Source of the DNA: VRUE01 sp040879985 | GTDB lineage: Bacteria; Actinomycetota; Thermoleophilia; Solirubrobacterales; 70-9 | Direction of reading: 5' to 3' | DNA: 64,000 nt | Assembly (NCBI GenBank): GCA_040879985.1 | Contig: JBBDJH010000014.1 | Span: forward strand, 13,992-77,991 | Part shown: one piece after another, positions 52,475 to 59,848 of the stretch | Numbering within the stretch: the stretch's first letter is position 1 | Layout: the number at the start of each line of letters is the position of its first letter | Made by a program: the position numbers and the translations under genes | The notes under the pieces: model-generated | What the model saw: the letters and a program-made list of their open reading frames with translations, nothing else | Told to the model about the DNA's origin: nothing | The model's database searches: none

Positions 52475-55400
52475 GCCGCAGCCGGTGTTGTTGCCGCACG
52501 ATGAGCACGTGTAGCAGCTGCCCGTGCGCTGCATCATGCCGCCGCACTGCTCGCAGGCGGGGCCTAGGTCGAGCCCCTTCATCTTCGCGGGGATGACCGG
52601 CGGGGTTTCGGTGAAGGCCGCCGCCGCCGGGACGGGCTCGCCGCCCGCCTTGGCCTTCTGGGCGCCGTCGACGGGCTTGGAGTGGCCGTTGCCGCCGTTC
52701 GCCGGGCCGGCGGTGTCGGTGGCGATCCCGAGCCCGAGCTGCGAGGTCTCGGCCTCCTGCTTGGCCCGCACCTCGGTGGTCATGATGCCGAGTTCCTCGA
52801 GCGTCTCGGTGTCCTCGATGAAGCGGCTGGCGACCCAGCGCATGATGTAGTCGGGCAGCGATTTGGCGAAGGGGATCTCGGTGTTGCCGGTGATCCCCTC
52901 CGGCTCGAAGCGCATGTAGCTGAACTTGCGCACGAAGTCTTCCAGCGGCACGCCGTACTGCAGGCCGAGAGAGATCGCCGTCGCGAAGGCGTTCATCAGC
53001 CCGCGCATCGTCGACCCCTCCTTGCCGATGTCGGTGAGGAAGATCTCGCCGACCGAGCCGTCCTCGTACTTGCCGGCGGTGATGTAGCCCTCGTGGCCGG
53101 CGATCGAGAACTTGTGGGTGATCGATTCGCGCTCGCGCGGCATCCGCTTGCGCTCCGGCGGCGCCGCGACGACCTCCGCCTCGGCCCCCTTTTCCTCCTG
53201 CGCGTCGGTGCGCAGCGCCTGCGCCGTCTTCGAGCCGTCGCGGTAGATCGCCAGCGCCTTGAGGCCGCCCTTCCAGCCGCGCGTGTAGGCGTCGGCGATG
53301 TCCTCGATCGTCGCCGACTGGGGCAGGTTGACGGTCTTCGAGATCGCCCCGGAGATGAACGGCTGGGTCGCCGCCATCATGTCGATGTGGCCGGTGTGGG
53401 AGATCGCCCGCTCGCCGACCGCGACGTCGAAGACCGGCAGGTGCTCGTCCTTCAGCCCGGGGGCGCCGACGATCGTCGCGTTCTCGGTGATGTAGGCGTT
53501 GATCTGGTCGATCTCGGCCTCGCCGTAGCCGAGCCGCTGCAGGGCCAGCGGCACCGAGCGGTTGGCGATCGTCATCTGCCCGCCGCCGACCAGCTCCTTG
53601 AACTTGACCAGCGAGAAGTCGGGCTCGATCCCGGTCGTGTCGCAGTCCATCAGGAAGCTGATCGTCCCGGTCGGGGCCAGCACCGTGGCCTGCGCGTTGC
53701 GGTAGCCGTGCTCCTCGCCGAGCTCAACCGCCTCGTCCCAGGCCGCCTGCGCGGCCGCGAGCAGGTCGGCCTTGATCCCGGTCGGCTCGATGTCGTAGGC
53801 GGCGTCGCGGTGCATCCGCATCACCCCGTTGTGGGCCTCGCGGTTCTTCTCGTACTCGTCGTAGGGCCCGGTCGCCCCGGCGGCGATCTCCGCCGACTGG
53901 CGGTAGGCGCGGCCGGTCATCAGCGCGGTGATCGCGGCGGCGACGTTGCGGCCTTCGTCGGAGTCGTAGGGAAGCCCGTCGGACATCAGCAGCGCGCCGA
54001 GGTTGGCGTAGCCGAGGCCGAGCTGGCGGAAGGCGTTGGCGTTCTCGCCGATCCGCTCGGTCGGATATGACGAGAAGCCGACGACGATCTCCTGGGCGAG
54101 GAAGACGATGTCGACCGCGTGCTTGAAGTCCTCGACGTCGAAGGACCCGTCCTCGCGGCGGAACTTCATCAGGTTGAGCGAGGCCAGGTTGCAGGCCGAG
54201 TCGTCGACGTGCATGTACTCGGAGCAGGGATTAGACGCATTTATTCGACCGGACTCTGGGCTGGTGTGCCAGCGGTTGATGATCGTGTCGTACTGGACGC
54301 CCGGGTCGGCGCAGCGCCAGGCGGCGTCGGCGATCTGGTTCATCAGATCGCGGGCCGGCAGCGTCTTGGTCGGCTCGCCGGTCTTGCGCGCGGTCAGGTG
54401 CCAGTCCTCGCCGGCCTCGACCGCCTCCATGAACTCGTCGGTGACCCGCACCGAGTTGTTCGCGTTCTGGTACTGGATCGAGGTGAAGCCCTCGCCGTCG
54501 ATCGACATGTCGAAGCCGGCATCGCGCAGGGCGCCCGCCTTCTCCTCCTCTTTGGCCTTGCACCAGATGAAGTGCTCGACATCCGGGTGGTCGACGTCGA
54601 GCACGACCATCTTCGCGGCCCGCCGCGTCTTGCCGCCCGACTTGATCGTCCCCGCCCAGGCGTCGGCGCCGCGCATGAAGCTGACCGGGCCCGAGGCCAG
54701 CCCGCCCTTGGAGAGCGGCTCGACCGAGCCCCTGATGTTGGAGAGGTTGATCCCCGACCCCGAGCCGCCGCGGAAGATCATCCCCTCCTTGGTGTTCCAG
54801 TCGAGGATCGACTCCATCGAGTCGTCGACGCTGAGGATGAAGCAGTTGTGGACGGCGATGTTGTTGCTCAAATACTCGCCCGACTCGGTCTGGATGTCGA
54901 AAACCTCTTGGACGCCCAGCTCTTCGATCGCGACGATCTCCTCCTCGCGCAGATCGGGGCAGACCTTCGGATTGCGAAGCTCCAGCGAGGTGAGCAGGCG
55001 ACGCTGCTTGTCCTCGCCGATGAAGCCGATCAGCTCGGCGAAGCGGACCCGCTCCGAGCCGATGTTGATCGAGAGCTCATGCAGATCGTGCCGGTTGCTT
55101 CGAGGCTCGCTCTTCTGGGTGCGGCGGGAATGGATCCCGATCGAGTTGAGAAGGATCTGCAGATCCTCCGTCCACCTCTCGCCGATGACGGCGAAACCGA
55201 TCCGAGCATTCTCGTAGCCGTTCCTGCGGCCGACGGTCATGTAGCCATCGGCCTGGAAGACGCTGCGGAGGTAGGCGCAGATCTCCTCGTGGGTCGCGGT
55301 CCACAGACAATTTGGAACCCGGATCTCCGTCCCTCGCGCGAGAAGCTCCCAGCGCTCGACGAAGTCGCGCAGCACCTCCCCGTAGAGACGGATCCTCCGG

Positions 55401-56452
55401 ACTTCGACCTCCTGCGTGTCGGCAACGCGCACCTTGCGATGCACGTCAGGCAGCGCGACATCGAGGTTCTCCATCACCCAGGCGTACTCGTCATCGCTCG
55501 CGACCTGGAACTCGACGGTCAGCGAGGTATTCGTCCCGTCCTCGTATTGGCCGACGAAGCCGTCCGCCTGCAGCCAGCCGGCGAGCGCGGCCTCGGCGCG
55601 ATCGACGCGGGTGGCCTCGTCGAGAGCTTCGAGATGGTCGGTTCCGTCGAAGTCTGTCGAGGCCGGCCCCCCCGCCGCCACCAGTGCGCGCTCGCCGACC
55701 TTCGCCCGGTGGGGATGAAGATGCATCCGCATCCCCGGCTCGAGTTGGTCGACCCGAAGCCACCTGGGTTCGGTGCGTCGCTCCGAGACAGCTTTGACGA
55801 CATGGTCGGGAGTGGCTTCGACGAAGCTGCCGTTGCGAAGCTTCACCCGCATCACGGGCTTGCGACCGTTGGCCTTGACCGCGACGACGCGCGTCACGCC
55901 GTTGGCGTCGTATACCTCGCGGCCGATCTGGTCGCTCTCGACAAGCTCCCCGATCGGAACCATGCCCTCGGGCGTGGAGACGAGCGCGTGATGCGGCTGA
56001 CAGGCCGAGCACTGCGGCCGCTCCTCGAAGCCGACGTTGAACCAGACCGGCGAGTTGAAGGCCGCCTTCTGGTTGAGCAGGATCGAGGTCAGCTCGGCCT
56101 CGAAGGCCTCGGCGTCCCCGTCGGAGGCGAAGTAGCCGCCCTCGCGCCCCCAGCCCGAGATCGTCCCCGCGACCCGGCCGATCATCTGCTTGACCGAGCT
56201 CTCGCGCTGCTCGCTCCCCATCTGCCCGCGGAAGTACTTCTGGGCGACGATGTTGGTCGCGTTCTGGCTCCAGCTCTTCGGGAACTCGACCCCGCGCTGC
56301 TCGAAGGCCGGCGCGGCGGGATCGCCGATCACCGCGTCGCGGCTCTCCCACTCGACCTCGTCGAAGGGGTGCGTCCCGGGGGAGGAGAACCGGCGTTCGA
56401 TGGCCAGGCCCTCGAGACCGTTTTTCGGAGTGCTGGTGGCGGTCTGGGACAT
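52472..56452 (-). CDS. nrdJ: Adenosylcobalamin-dependent ribonucleotide reductase with intein
   Basis: Class II reductase making dNTPs from ribonucleotides, 1326 aa before splicing and 940 after. Extein landmarks: FNSPVWFNVGFEERPQCSA joined to CFILSVDDSMESILDW, then NPCSEYMHVDDSACNLASLNL with the Cys/Glu radical-site residues, and a Cys-rich C-terminal end (CEQCGG, CYTCSSCG, TGCG) that binds zinc and re-reduces the active site. The intein spans residues 151-536 and must be spliced out to join the first active-site Cys region. ATG 56450-56452 with GAGGAG upstream. No class I genes are seen nearby. Confidence 0.95.
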   Translation of the reverse strand: MSQTATSTPKNGLEGLAIERRFSSPGTHPFDEVEWESRDAVIGDPAAPAFEQRGVEFPKSWSQNATNIVAQKYFRGQMGSEQRESSVKQMIGRVAGTISGWGREGGYFASDGDAEAFEAELTSILLNQKAAFNSPVWFNVGFEERPQCSACQPHHALVSTPEGMVPIGELVESDQIGREVYDANGVTRVVAVKANGRKPVMRVKLRNGSFVEATPDHVVKAVSERRTEPRWLRVDQLEPGMRMHLHPHRAKVGERALVAAGGPASTDFDGTDHLEALDEATRVDRAEAALAGWLQADGFVGQYEDGTNTSLTVEFQVASDDEYAWVMENLDVALPDVHRKVRVADTQEVEVRRIRLYGEVLRDFVERWELLARGTEIRVPNCLWTATHEEICAYLRSVFQADGYMTVGRRNGYENARIGFAVIGERWTEDLQILLNSIGIHSRRTQKSEPRSNRHDLHELSINIGSERVRFAELIGFIGEDKQRRLLTSLELRNPKVCPDLREEEIVAIEELGVQEVFDIQTESGEYLSNNIAVHNCFILSVDDSMESILDWNTKEGMIFRGGSGSGINLSNIRGSVEPLSKGGLASGPVSFMRGADAWAGTIKSGGKTRRAAKMVVLDVDHPDVEHFIWCKAKEEEKAGALRDAGFDMSIDGEGFTSIQYQNANNSVRVTDEFMEAVEAGEDWHLTARKTGEPTKTLPARDLMNQIADAAWRCADPGVQYDTIINRWHTSPESGRINASNPCSEYMHVDDSACNLASLNLMKFRREDGSFDVEDFKHAVDIVFLAQEIVVGFSSYPTERIGENANAFRQLGLGYANLGALLMSDGLPYDSDEGRNVAAAITALMTGRAYRQSAEIAAGATGPYDEYEKNREAHNGVMRMHRDAAYDIEPTGIKADLLAAAQAAWDEAVELGEEHGYRNAQATVLAPTGTISFLMDCDTTGIEPDFSLVKFKELVGGGQMTIANRSVPLALQRLGYGEAEIDQINAYITENATIVGAPGLKDEHLPVFDVAVGERAISHTGHIDMMAATQPFISGAISKTVNLPQSATIEDIADAYTRGWKGGLKALAIYRDGSKTAQALRTDAQEEKGAEAEVVAAPPERKRMPRERESITHKFSIAGHEGYITAGKYEDGSVGEIFLTDIGKEGSTMRGLMNAFATAISLGLQYGVPLEDFVRKFSYMRFEPEGITGNTEIPFAKSLPDYIMRWVASRFIEDTETLEELGIMTTEVRAKQEAETSQLGLGIATDTAGPANGGNGHSKPVDGAQKAKAGGEPVPAAAAFTETPPVIPAKMKGLDLGPACEQCGGMMQRTGSCYTCSSCGNNTGCG
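54845..56002 (-). mobile_element. Intein with LAGLIDADG (DOD) homing endonuclease in nrdJ
   Basis: 386 residues (151-536 of the precursor). It starts with Cys (CQPHHALVSTPEG), block B has TPDH (His217), and it ends AVHN followed by +1 Cys, so all splicing residues are present. The two endonuclease motifs are LAGWLQADG (290-298) and LRSVFQADG (395-403), each with the catalytic Asp. It therefore looks splicing- and homing-competent. Joined exteins read QCSA-CFILSVDD, the normal reductase sequence. Confidence 0.93.
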
Positions 56453-56624
56453 CGAACTTCTCCTCTCGGGCGACTTTCAGGGGGAGCTGCCCAGGATTGC
56501 CTTTTGCCCGGACGGAACCGTGCGCCTTTACGCACGATTTCGCAAGGTCTATTGCAATTCGTCCTTCACCACATGGTGTCAATCCCGCAATGTCGGCAGA
56601 AAGAGAGGGGTAGGCTGTCGGGGC
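56453..56624 (-). promoter_or_regulatory. nrdJ promoter and structured leader region
   Basis: The 172-bp gap between divergent nrdJ and the hemolysin III-like gene. On the nrdJ strand TTGACA is followed by CCATGTGGTG, so an imperfect dyad (CACCA-TG-TGGTG) overlaps the -35, as an NrdR-type operator would. Downstream, CGTGCG-TAAAGG-CGCACG forms a hairpin in the leader. No complete cobalamin riboswitch consensus was found, so B12 control by that route is not supported. Confidence 0.45.
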
Positions 56625-57359
56625 ATGGTCGATGACCTACGCAAAGGCGCGGAGCGGATGGGCGAGCGGTTCGAGACCGCCCGCGATTCCGCCACCGAGC
56701 GGGCGAGCGAGGCGATCGCCGCGGTCAAGCCGCGCCTGCGCGGCGTCTCGCACGAGTGGGCCTTCTTCATCTCGCTGCTGCTCGGCGCGGCGCTGATCGT
56801 CGCCGCGCAGACGCCGCAGGCGACCCTCGCCGTGGCGATCTACGCGGTCAGCCTCTCGGCCCTGCTCGGCACCAGCGCCCTCTACCACCGGGTCGACTGG
56901 AAGCGGCCCGAAGTGCGCCGCTGGATGCGCCGGCTCGATCACTCGATGATCTTCTTCCTCATCGCCGGCACCTACACGCCGTTCGCCCTGCTGGTGCTGG
57001 ACGGCCCGCTCGCCGACGCGATCCTGGTCGTCGTCTGGATCGGCGCGATCGCCGGAGCCGTCGTCGAGACGGTCTGGATCGACCATCCGAAATGGGTCGC
57101 GGCGCTGATCTACATGTCGCTGGGCTGGGTCGCCGTCGCCGCCTTCCCGCAGCTCTGGGTCGACATGGGAGTCACCGGCACGCTGCTCGTCGCCGCCGGC
57201 GGCCTGCTCTACACGGCCGGCGCCGTCGTCTACGCCACCCAGCGCCCCAACCCCAACCCGCGCGTCTTCGGCTACCACGAGGTCTTCCACGCCCTCGTCA
57301 TCCTCGCCGCCGCAACCCACTTCGCGGCAATCGCCTTCTTCGCCCTGCCTGAGGCCTGA
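56625..57359 (+). CDS. Hemolysin III/PAQR-family membrane protein
   Basis: 244 aa, seven helices. A charged helical N-terminus (MVDDLRKGAERMGERFETARDS) precedes the family core: SALYHRVDWKRPEVRRWMRRLDHSMIFFLIAGTYTPF and, at the end, FGYHEVFHALVILAAATHF with the metal-binding His/Asp set (H...D...H-x3-H). Bacterial members (YqfA) are linked to membrane lipid homeostasis and not to true haemolysis. ATG 56625. Confidence 0.87.
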   Translation: MVDDLRKGAERMGERFETARDSATERASEAIAAVKPRLRGVSHEWAFFISLLLGAALIVAAQTPQATLAVAIYAVSLSALLGTSALYHRVDWKRPEVRRWMRRLDHSMIFFLIAGTYTPFALLVLDGPLADAILVVVWIGAIAGAVVETVWIDHPKWVAALIYMSLGWVAVAAFPQLWVDMGVTGTLLVAAGGLLYTAGAVVYATQRPNPNPRVFGYHEVFHALVILAAATHFAAIAFFALPEA

Positions 57360-57384
57360 GACTTCACACGCAAGCCGTGCGCTA

Positions 57385-57410
57385 TCCTTACTTGTCCAGC
57401 GAGGTAAGGA
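57385..57410. promoter_or_regulatory. Inverted repeat over the ribosome site of the AbrB gene
   Basis: TCCTTAC (57385-57391) and GTAAGGA (57404-57410) form a perfect 7-bp dyad spaced by 12 bp; the right half includes the AAGGA ribosome site 5 bp before the ATG. Expected operator of an autoregulated VapBC locus. Confidence 0.55.
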
Positions 57411-57415
57411 ATCCG

Positions 57416-57664
57416 ATGGATATCGCCGCAAAGCTCAGCTCCAAGGGCCAGATCACCCTCCCCAAGCCGGTCCGCGAAATCCTCAAGCTCAACCCCGGAG
57501 ACAGGGTGTTGTTCCGGGTCGAGCGCGACCGCGCGATCCTCGCCCGCACGGAGGAGTTCCTCGATCTGGCGGGCACGGTGGCTGTGCCCCCCGGCAAGCA
57601 GGGCGCCAATTGGGATCGGATACGCCGTGAGACGCGCCAGGCGCGCGGGAGCGATCGCGCCTGA
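57416..57664 (+). CDS. AbrB/MazE-type antitoxin (VapB)
   Basis: 82 aa. MDIAAKLSSKGQITLPKPVREILKLNPGDRVLFRVE is the full AbrB swapped-hairpin DNA-binding domain; the C-terminal NWDRIRRETRQARGSDRA is the toxin-binding tail. AAGGA precedes ATG 57416. The stop overlaps the toxin frame. It should neutralise the PIN protein that follows, although that gene is frameshifted. Confidence 0.87.
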   Translation: MDIAAKLSSKGQITLPKPVREILKLNPGDRVLFRVERDRAILARTEEFLDLAGTVAVPPGKQGANWDRIRRETRQARGSDRA

Positions 57665-58049
57665 CCGCGCTGCTGGATACCAACGTGATCATCCGCCACC
57701 TGACCGGGACCCCCCGGCGATGGCGCGCCGCGCAACCGAGTTCCTCGCTTCGGCGAGTGACCTCGTGCTTGTCGATCTGATCGTCGCCGAGTGCGTCTAC
57801 GTGCTCGAGTCTTTCTACGAGGTGAAGCGGCCGGCCGTGGCGACGCTGATGCGTGCCGCCGTGACGATGCCGACGGTGACGGCGCAGACCGACCTCATCC
57901 TGCGCGCCCTCGAGCTGTACGAGCAGCAGCGCCTCGACTTTGCCGACGCCTACCTGGTGGCGGTCGCGGAGTCGGGCGGCCACCGCGGCGTCGCCTCGTT
58001 CGACAAGGCGATAGACCGCGTCGGCACCATCGAACGAGTGGAGCCGTAG
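57661..58049 (+). pseudogene. PIN-domain toxin (VapC) with a one-base frameshift
   Basis: Frame 1 from 57661 reads LTALLDTNVIIRHLTG (PIN start, catalytic Asp), and frame 2 from about 57708 reads DPPAMARRATEFLA through to VLVDLIVAECVYVLESFYE and LDFADAYLVAVAES, the rest of a normal 130-residue VapC with its acidic residues. One G is missing in ACCGGGACCCCCC near 57703-57708; adding it restores HLTGDPPAMARR. Could be a real mutation or a homopolymer error in the assembly. Confidence 0.82.
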
Positions 58050-58050
58050 T

Positions 58051-58806
58051 TCAGGGCAGTGGCGCCAGCGCAGCAGCCGCCCGCTCCTTCGCGGCCTCGA
58101 TCAGGGCCAGCACCTGGGTCTCCTCGCCCTCGCGCAAGAGCTCGACCGGGTCGGGGTCGCCGTTGACGATTCCCTCGAAGAACTGCTTGCGGTCCTGGTA
58201 GGTCGGCAGCGTCCCCTTGGCCCAGCCGCGGGCGTCGTTGAGGATCACCGCCAGGCGCGCGTACTCGTCGCCGAACAGCTCGGCGACCTCGCGCTTCATC
58301 CGCTTCGCCAGGGCGGGCGAGGCGCCGGCGGTCGAGATCGCGATCGCCAGCGGGCCGCTGCGCACGATCGCCGGCAGGATGAAGTTGCAGAGCGGCGGCA
58401 CGTCGACGACGTTGACCAGCATCGCCCGCCGCTCGGCGTCGTCGAAGACGCCGATGTTGACCTCGCTGTCGTCGGTCGCGGCGATGACCATGAAGACGCC
58501 CTCGAGGTCCGCCGCCCCCGCGTAGGCCCGCTTCTCCCACTCGATCGAGCCCTCCGCCGCCAGCGACTCCAGCTCCGGGTGGGCGAGCGGGGCGATCAGG
58601 GTCACGGCGGCGTCGCAGGCGAGCAGCCCCTCGACCTTCTCGAGGCCGATGTCGCCGCCGCCGACGACCAGGCAGCGCCGCCCGGTCAGCTTCAGGCAGG
58701 CGATGTAGAAGGGCGTCTCGAGCATGTCGCGCACGCACGACTGGTCGCAGATCCCCTTGCGGAGCTGGCAGACGCACTGCTTGCCGGCATAGGCCTGGGC
58801 TGGCAT
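58051..58806 (-). CDS. Precorrin-2 dehydrogenase / sirohaem synthase N-terminal type (Met8/CysG-N)
   Basis: NAD-dependent oxidation of precorrin-2 to sirohydrochlorin for sirohaem or B12, 251 aa. Rossmann motif VVGGGDIGLEKVEGLL, the ATDDSEVN segment, and NVVDVPPLCNFILPAIVRSGPLAIAISTAGASPALAKRMKREV with the catalytic-type Asp. The N-terminus (about 30 residues) has four extra cysteines, C-x-C-x7-C-x3-C, not normally found; if ATG 58720-58722 is used instead, these are lost. Relevant to nrdJ, which needs B12, but no other cobalamin gene is in the window. Confidence 0.85.
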   Translation of the reverse strand: MPAQAYAGKQCVCQLRKGICDQSCVRDMLETPFYIACLKLTGRRCLVVGGGDIGLEKVEGLLACDAAVTLIAPLAHPELESLAAEGSIEWEKRAYAGAADLEGVFMVIAATDDSEVNIGVFDDAERRAMLVNVVDVPPLCNFILPAIVRSGPLAIAISTAGASPALAKRMKREVAELFGDEYARLAVILNDARGWAKGTLPTYQDRKQFFEGIVNGDPDPVELLREGEETQVLALIEAAKERAAAALAPLP

Positions 58807-58828
58807 CGACCAAAGACTAGTGATCGGC

Positions 58829-58875
58829 TTCCGGTGTGCTTTTCATCCCCTATAGGTATGAAAGGCACACCGGAA
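58829..58875. repeat. 47-bp palindrome, intergenic copy 2
   Basis: TTCCGGTGTGCTTTTCAT (58829-58846) pairs with the right arm 58858-58875 at 17 of 18 positions (the other is a G-U). The centre has CTATAGG as in the copy at 19267. The ends TTCCGGTG/CACCGGAA are identical to that copy while the inner arms differ with compensation. It lies between two minus-strand genes. Confidence 0.85.
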
Positions 58876-58879
58876 CGAA

Positions 58880-59812
58880 TCAGATGGCGTCCAGCGTGAG
58901 CCGCAGGCCCTCGGCGACGCCGGTCTCCGCCCGCCAGCCCAGCTCGCGCTCGGCCCGGCCGGCGTCGAGCGCGATCCGCTGCACCTCGCCGGCCCGGGCC
59001 GGGGCGAACTCGGGCTCGAAGTCCTCGGCGCCGTCGATCTCGGCCAGCCGCGCGGCCAGCTCCAAGACGTCGGTCTCGATCCCGGAGCCGATGTTGATCG
59101 GCCCGCTCGCCTCCGACCCCGCCGCCGCCAGCGCCGCCGCGACCACGTCGCCCACATATATGTAGTCGCGGGTCTGGCGGCCGTCGCCGAAGACGGTCGG
59201 CCGTTCGCCGCCGCGCAGCTTGCCGCAGAAGATCGCGATCACGCCCGCCTCGCCGAGCGGGTCCTGGCGCGGGCCGTAGACGTTGCCGAGCCGCAGGCTG
59301 ACGCCGGAGAGCCCGTAGAGCCTTTCGTAGAGCGCCAGGTAGCCCTCGGCGGCGAACTTGCTCTGGCCGTAGGCGGAGAAGGGTTCGATCGGCGCGTCCT
59401 CGCCGAGCGGCAGCGCCTTGCCCTCACCCTCGCCGTAGATCGCGCCGCCGGTCGAGACGAAGACGATCCGCGGCGAGCCCGCCGCCCGCATCGCCTCGAG
59501 CAGGTTGGCGGTGCCGCCGACGTTGACCGCCGCGTCGAAGGCCGGGTCGGCGAGCGAGCGGCGCACGTCGATCTGGGCGGCGAGGTGGAAGACGACATCC
59601 GGCCGCGCCGCCGCGACCCGCTCGGCCAGCGCCGCCGCGTCGCGGATGTCGAGCTCGGCCAGCTCGGCCCCCGCCGCAAGCGCCGCGTCGAGGTTCGAGC
59701 GGCGCCCGGTGGAGAGGTCGTCGACCACCGTCACCGCGTCGCCGCGCGCGAGCAGCGCGTCAACCAGGTTCGAGCCGATGAAGCCGGCGCCGCCGGTGAC
59801 CAGAGTCCTCAA
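58880..59812 (-). CDS. NAD-dependent sugar epimerase/dehydratase (SDR, GalE-like)
   Basis: 310 aa extended SDR. TGGAGFIGSNLVDALLARG binds NAD, DDLSTGRRSNL follows, and the catalytic triad is in STGGAIYGEG (Ser/Thr) and SAYGQSKFAAE (Tyr-x3-Lys). The GNVYGPRQDPLGEAGVIAIF and GDGRQTRDYIYVGDVV segments are typical of UDP-glucose 4-epimerases and related enzymes. The start is TTG 59810-59812. Makes a nucleotide sugar for envelope glycans; exact substrate unknown. Confidence 0.88.
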   Translation of the reverse strand: MRTLVTGGAGFIGSNLVDALLARGDAVTVVDDLSTGRRSNLDAALAAGAELAELDIRDAAALAERVAAARPDVVFHLAAQIDVRRSLADPAFDAAVNVGGTANLLEAMRAAGSPRIVFVSTGGAIYGEGEGKALPLGEDAPIEPFSAYGQSKFAAEGYLALYERLYGLSGVSLRLGNVYGPRQDPLGEAGVIAIFCGKLRGGERPTVFGDGRQTRDYIYVGDVVAAALAAAGSEASGPINIGSGIETDVLELAARLAEIDGAEDFEPEFAPARAGEVQRIALDAGRAERELGWRAETGVAEGLRLTLDAI

Positions 59813-59848
59813 AGCGCCCCGATCCTACCCTGCTACCCTCGCCGCCCC

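Noticed and set aside
56453..56624. Cobalamin riboswitch in front of nrdJ
   Set aside because: The B12-box and the conserved GGGAA/GGTG blocks could not be found on either strand.
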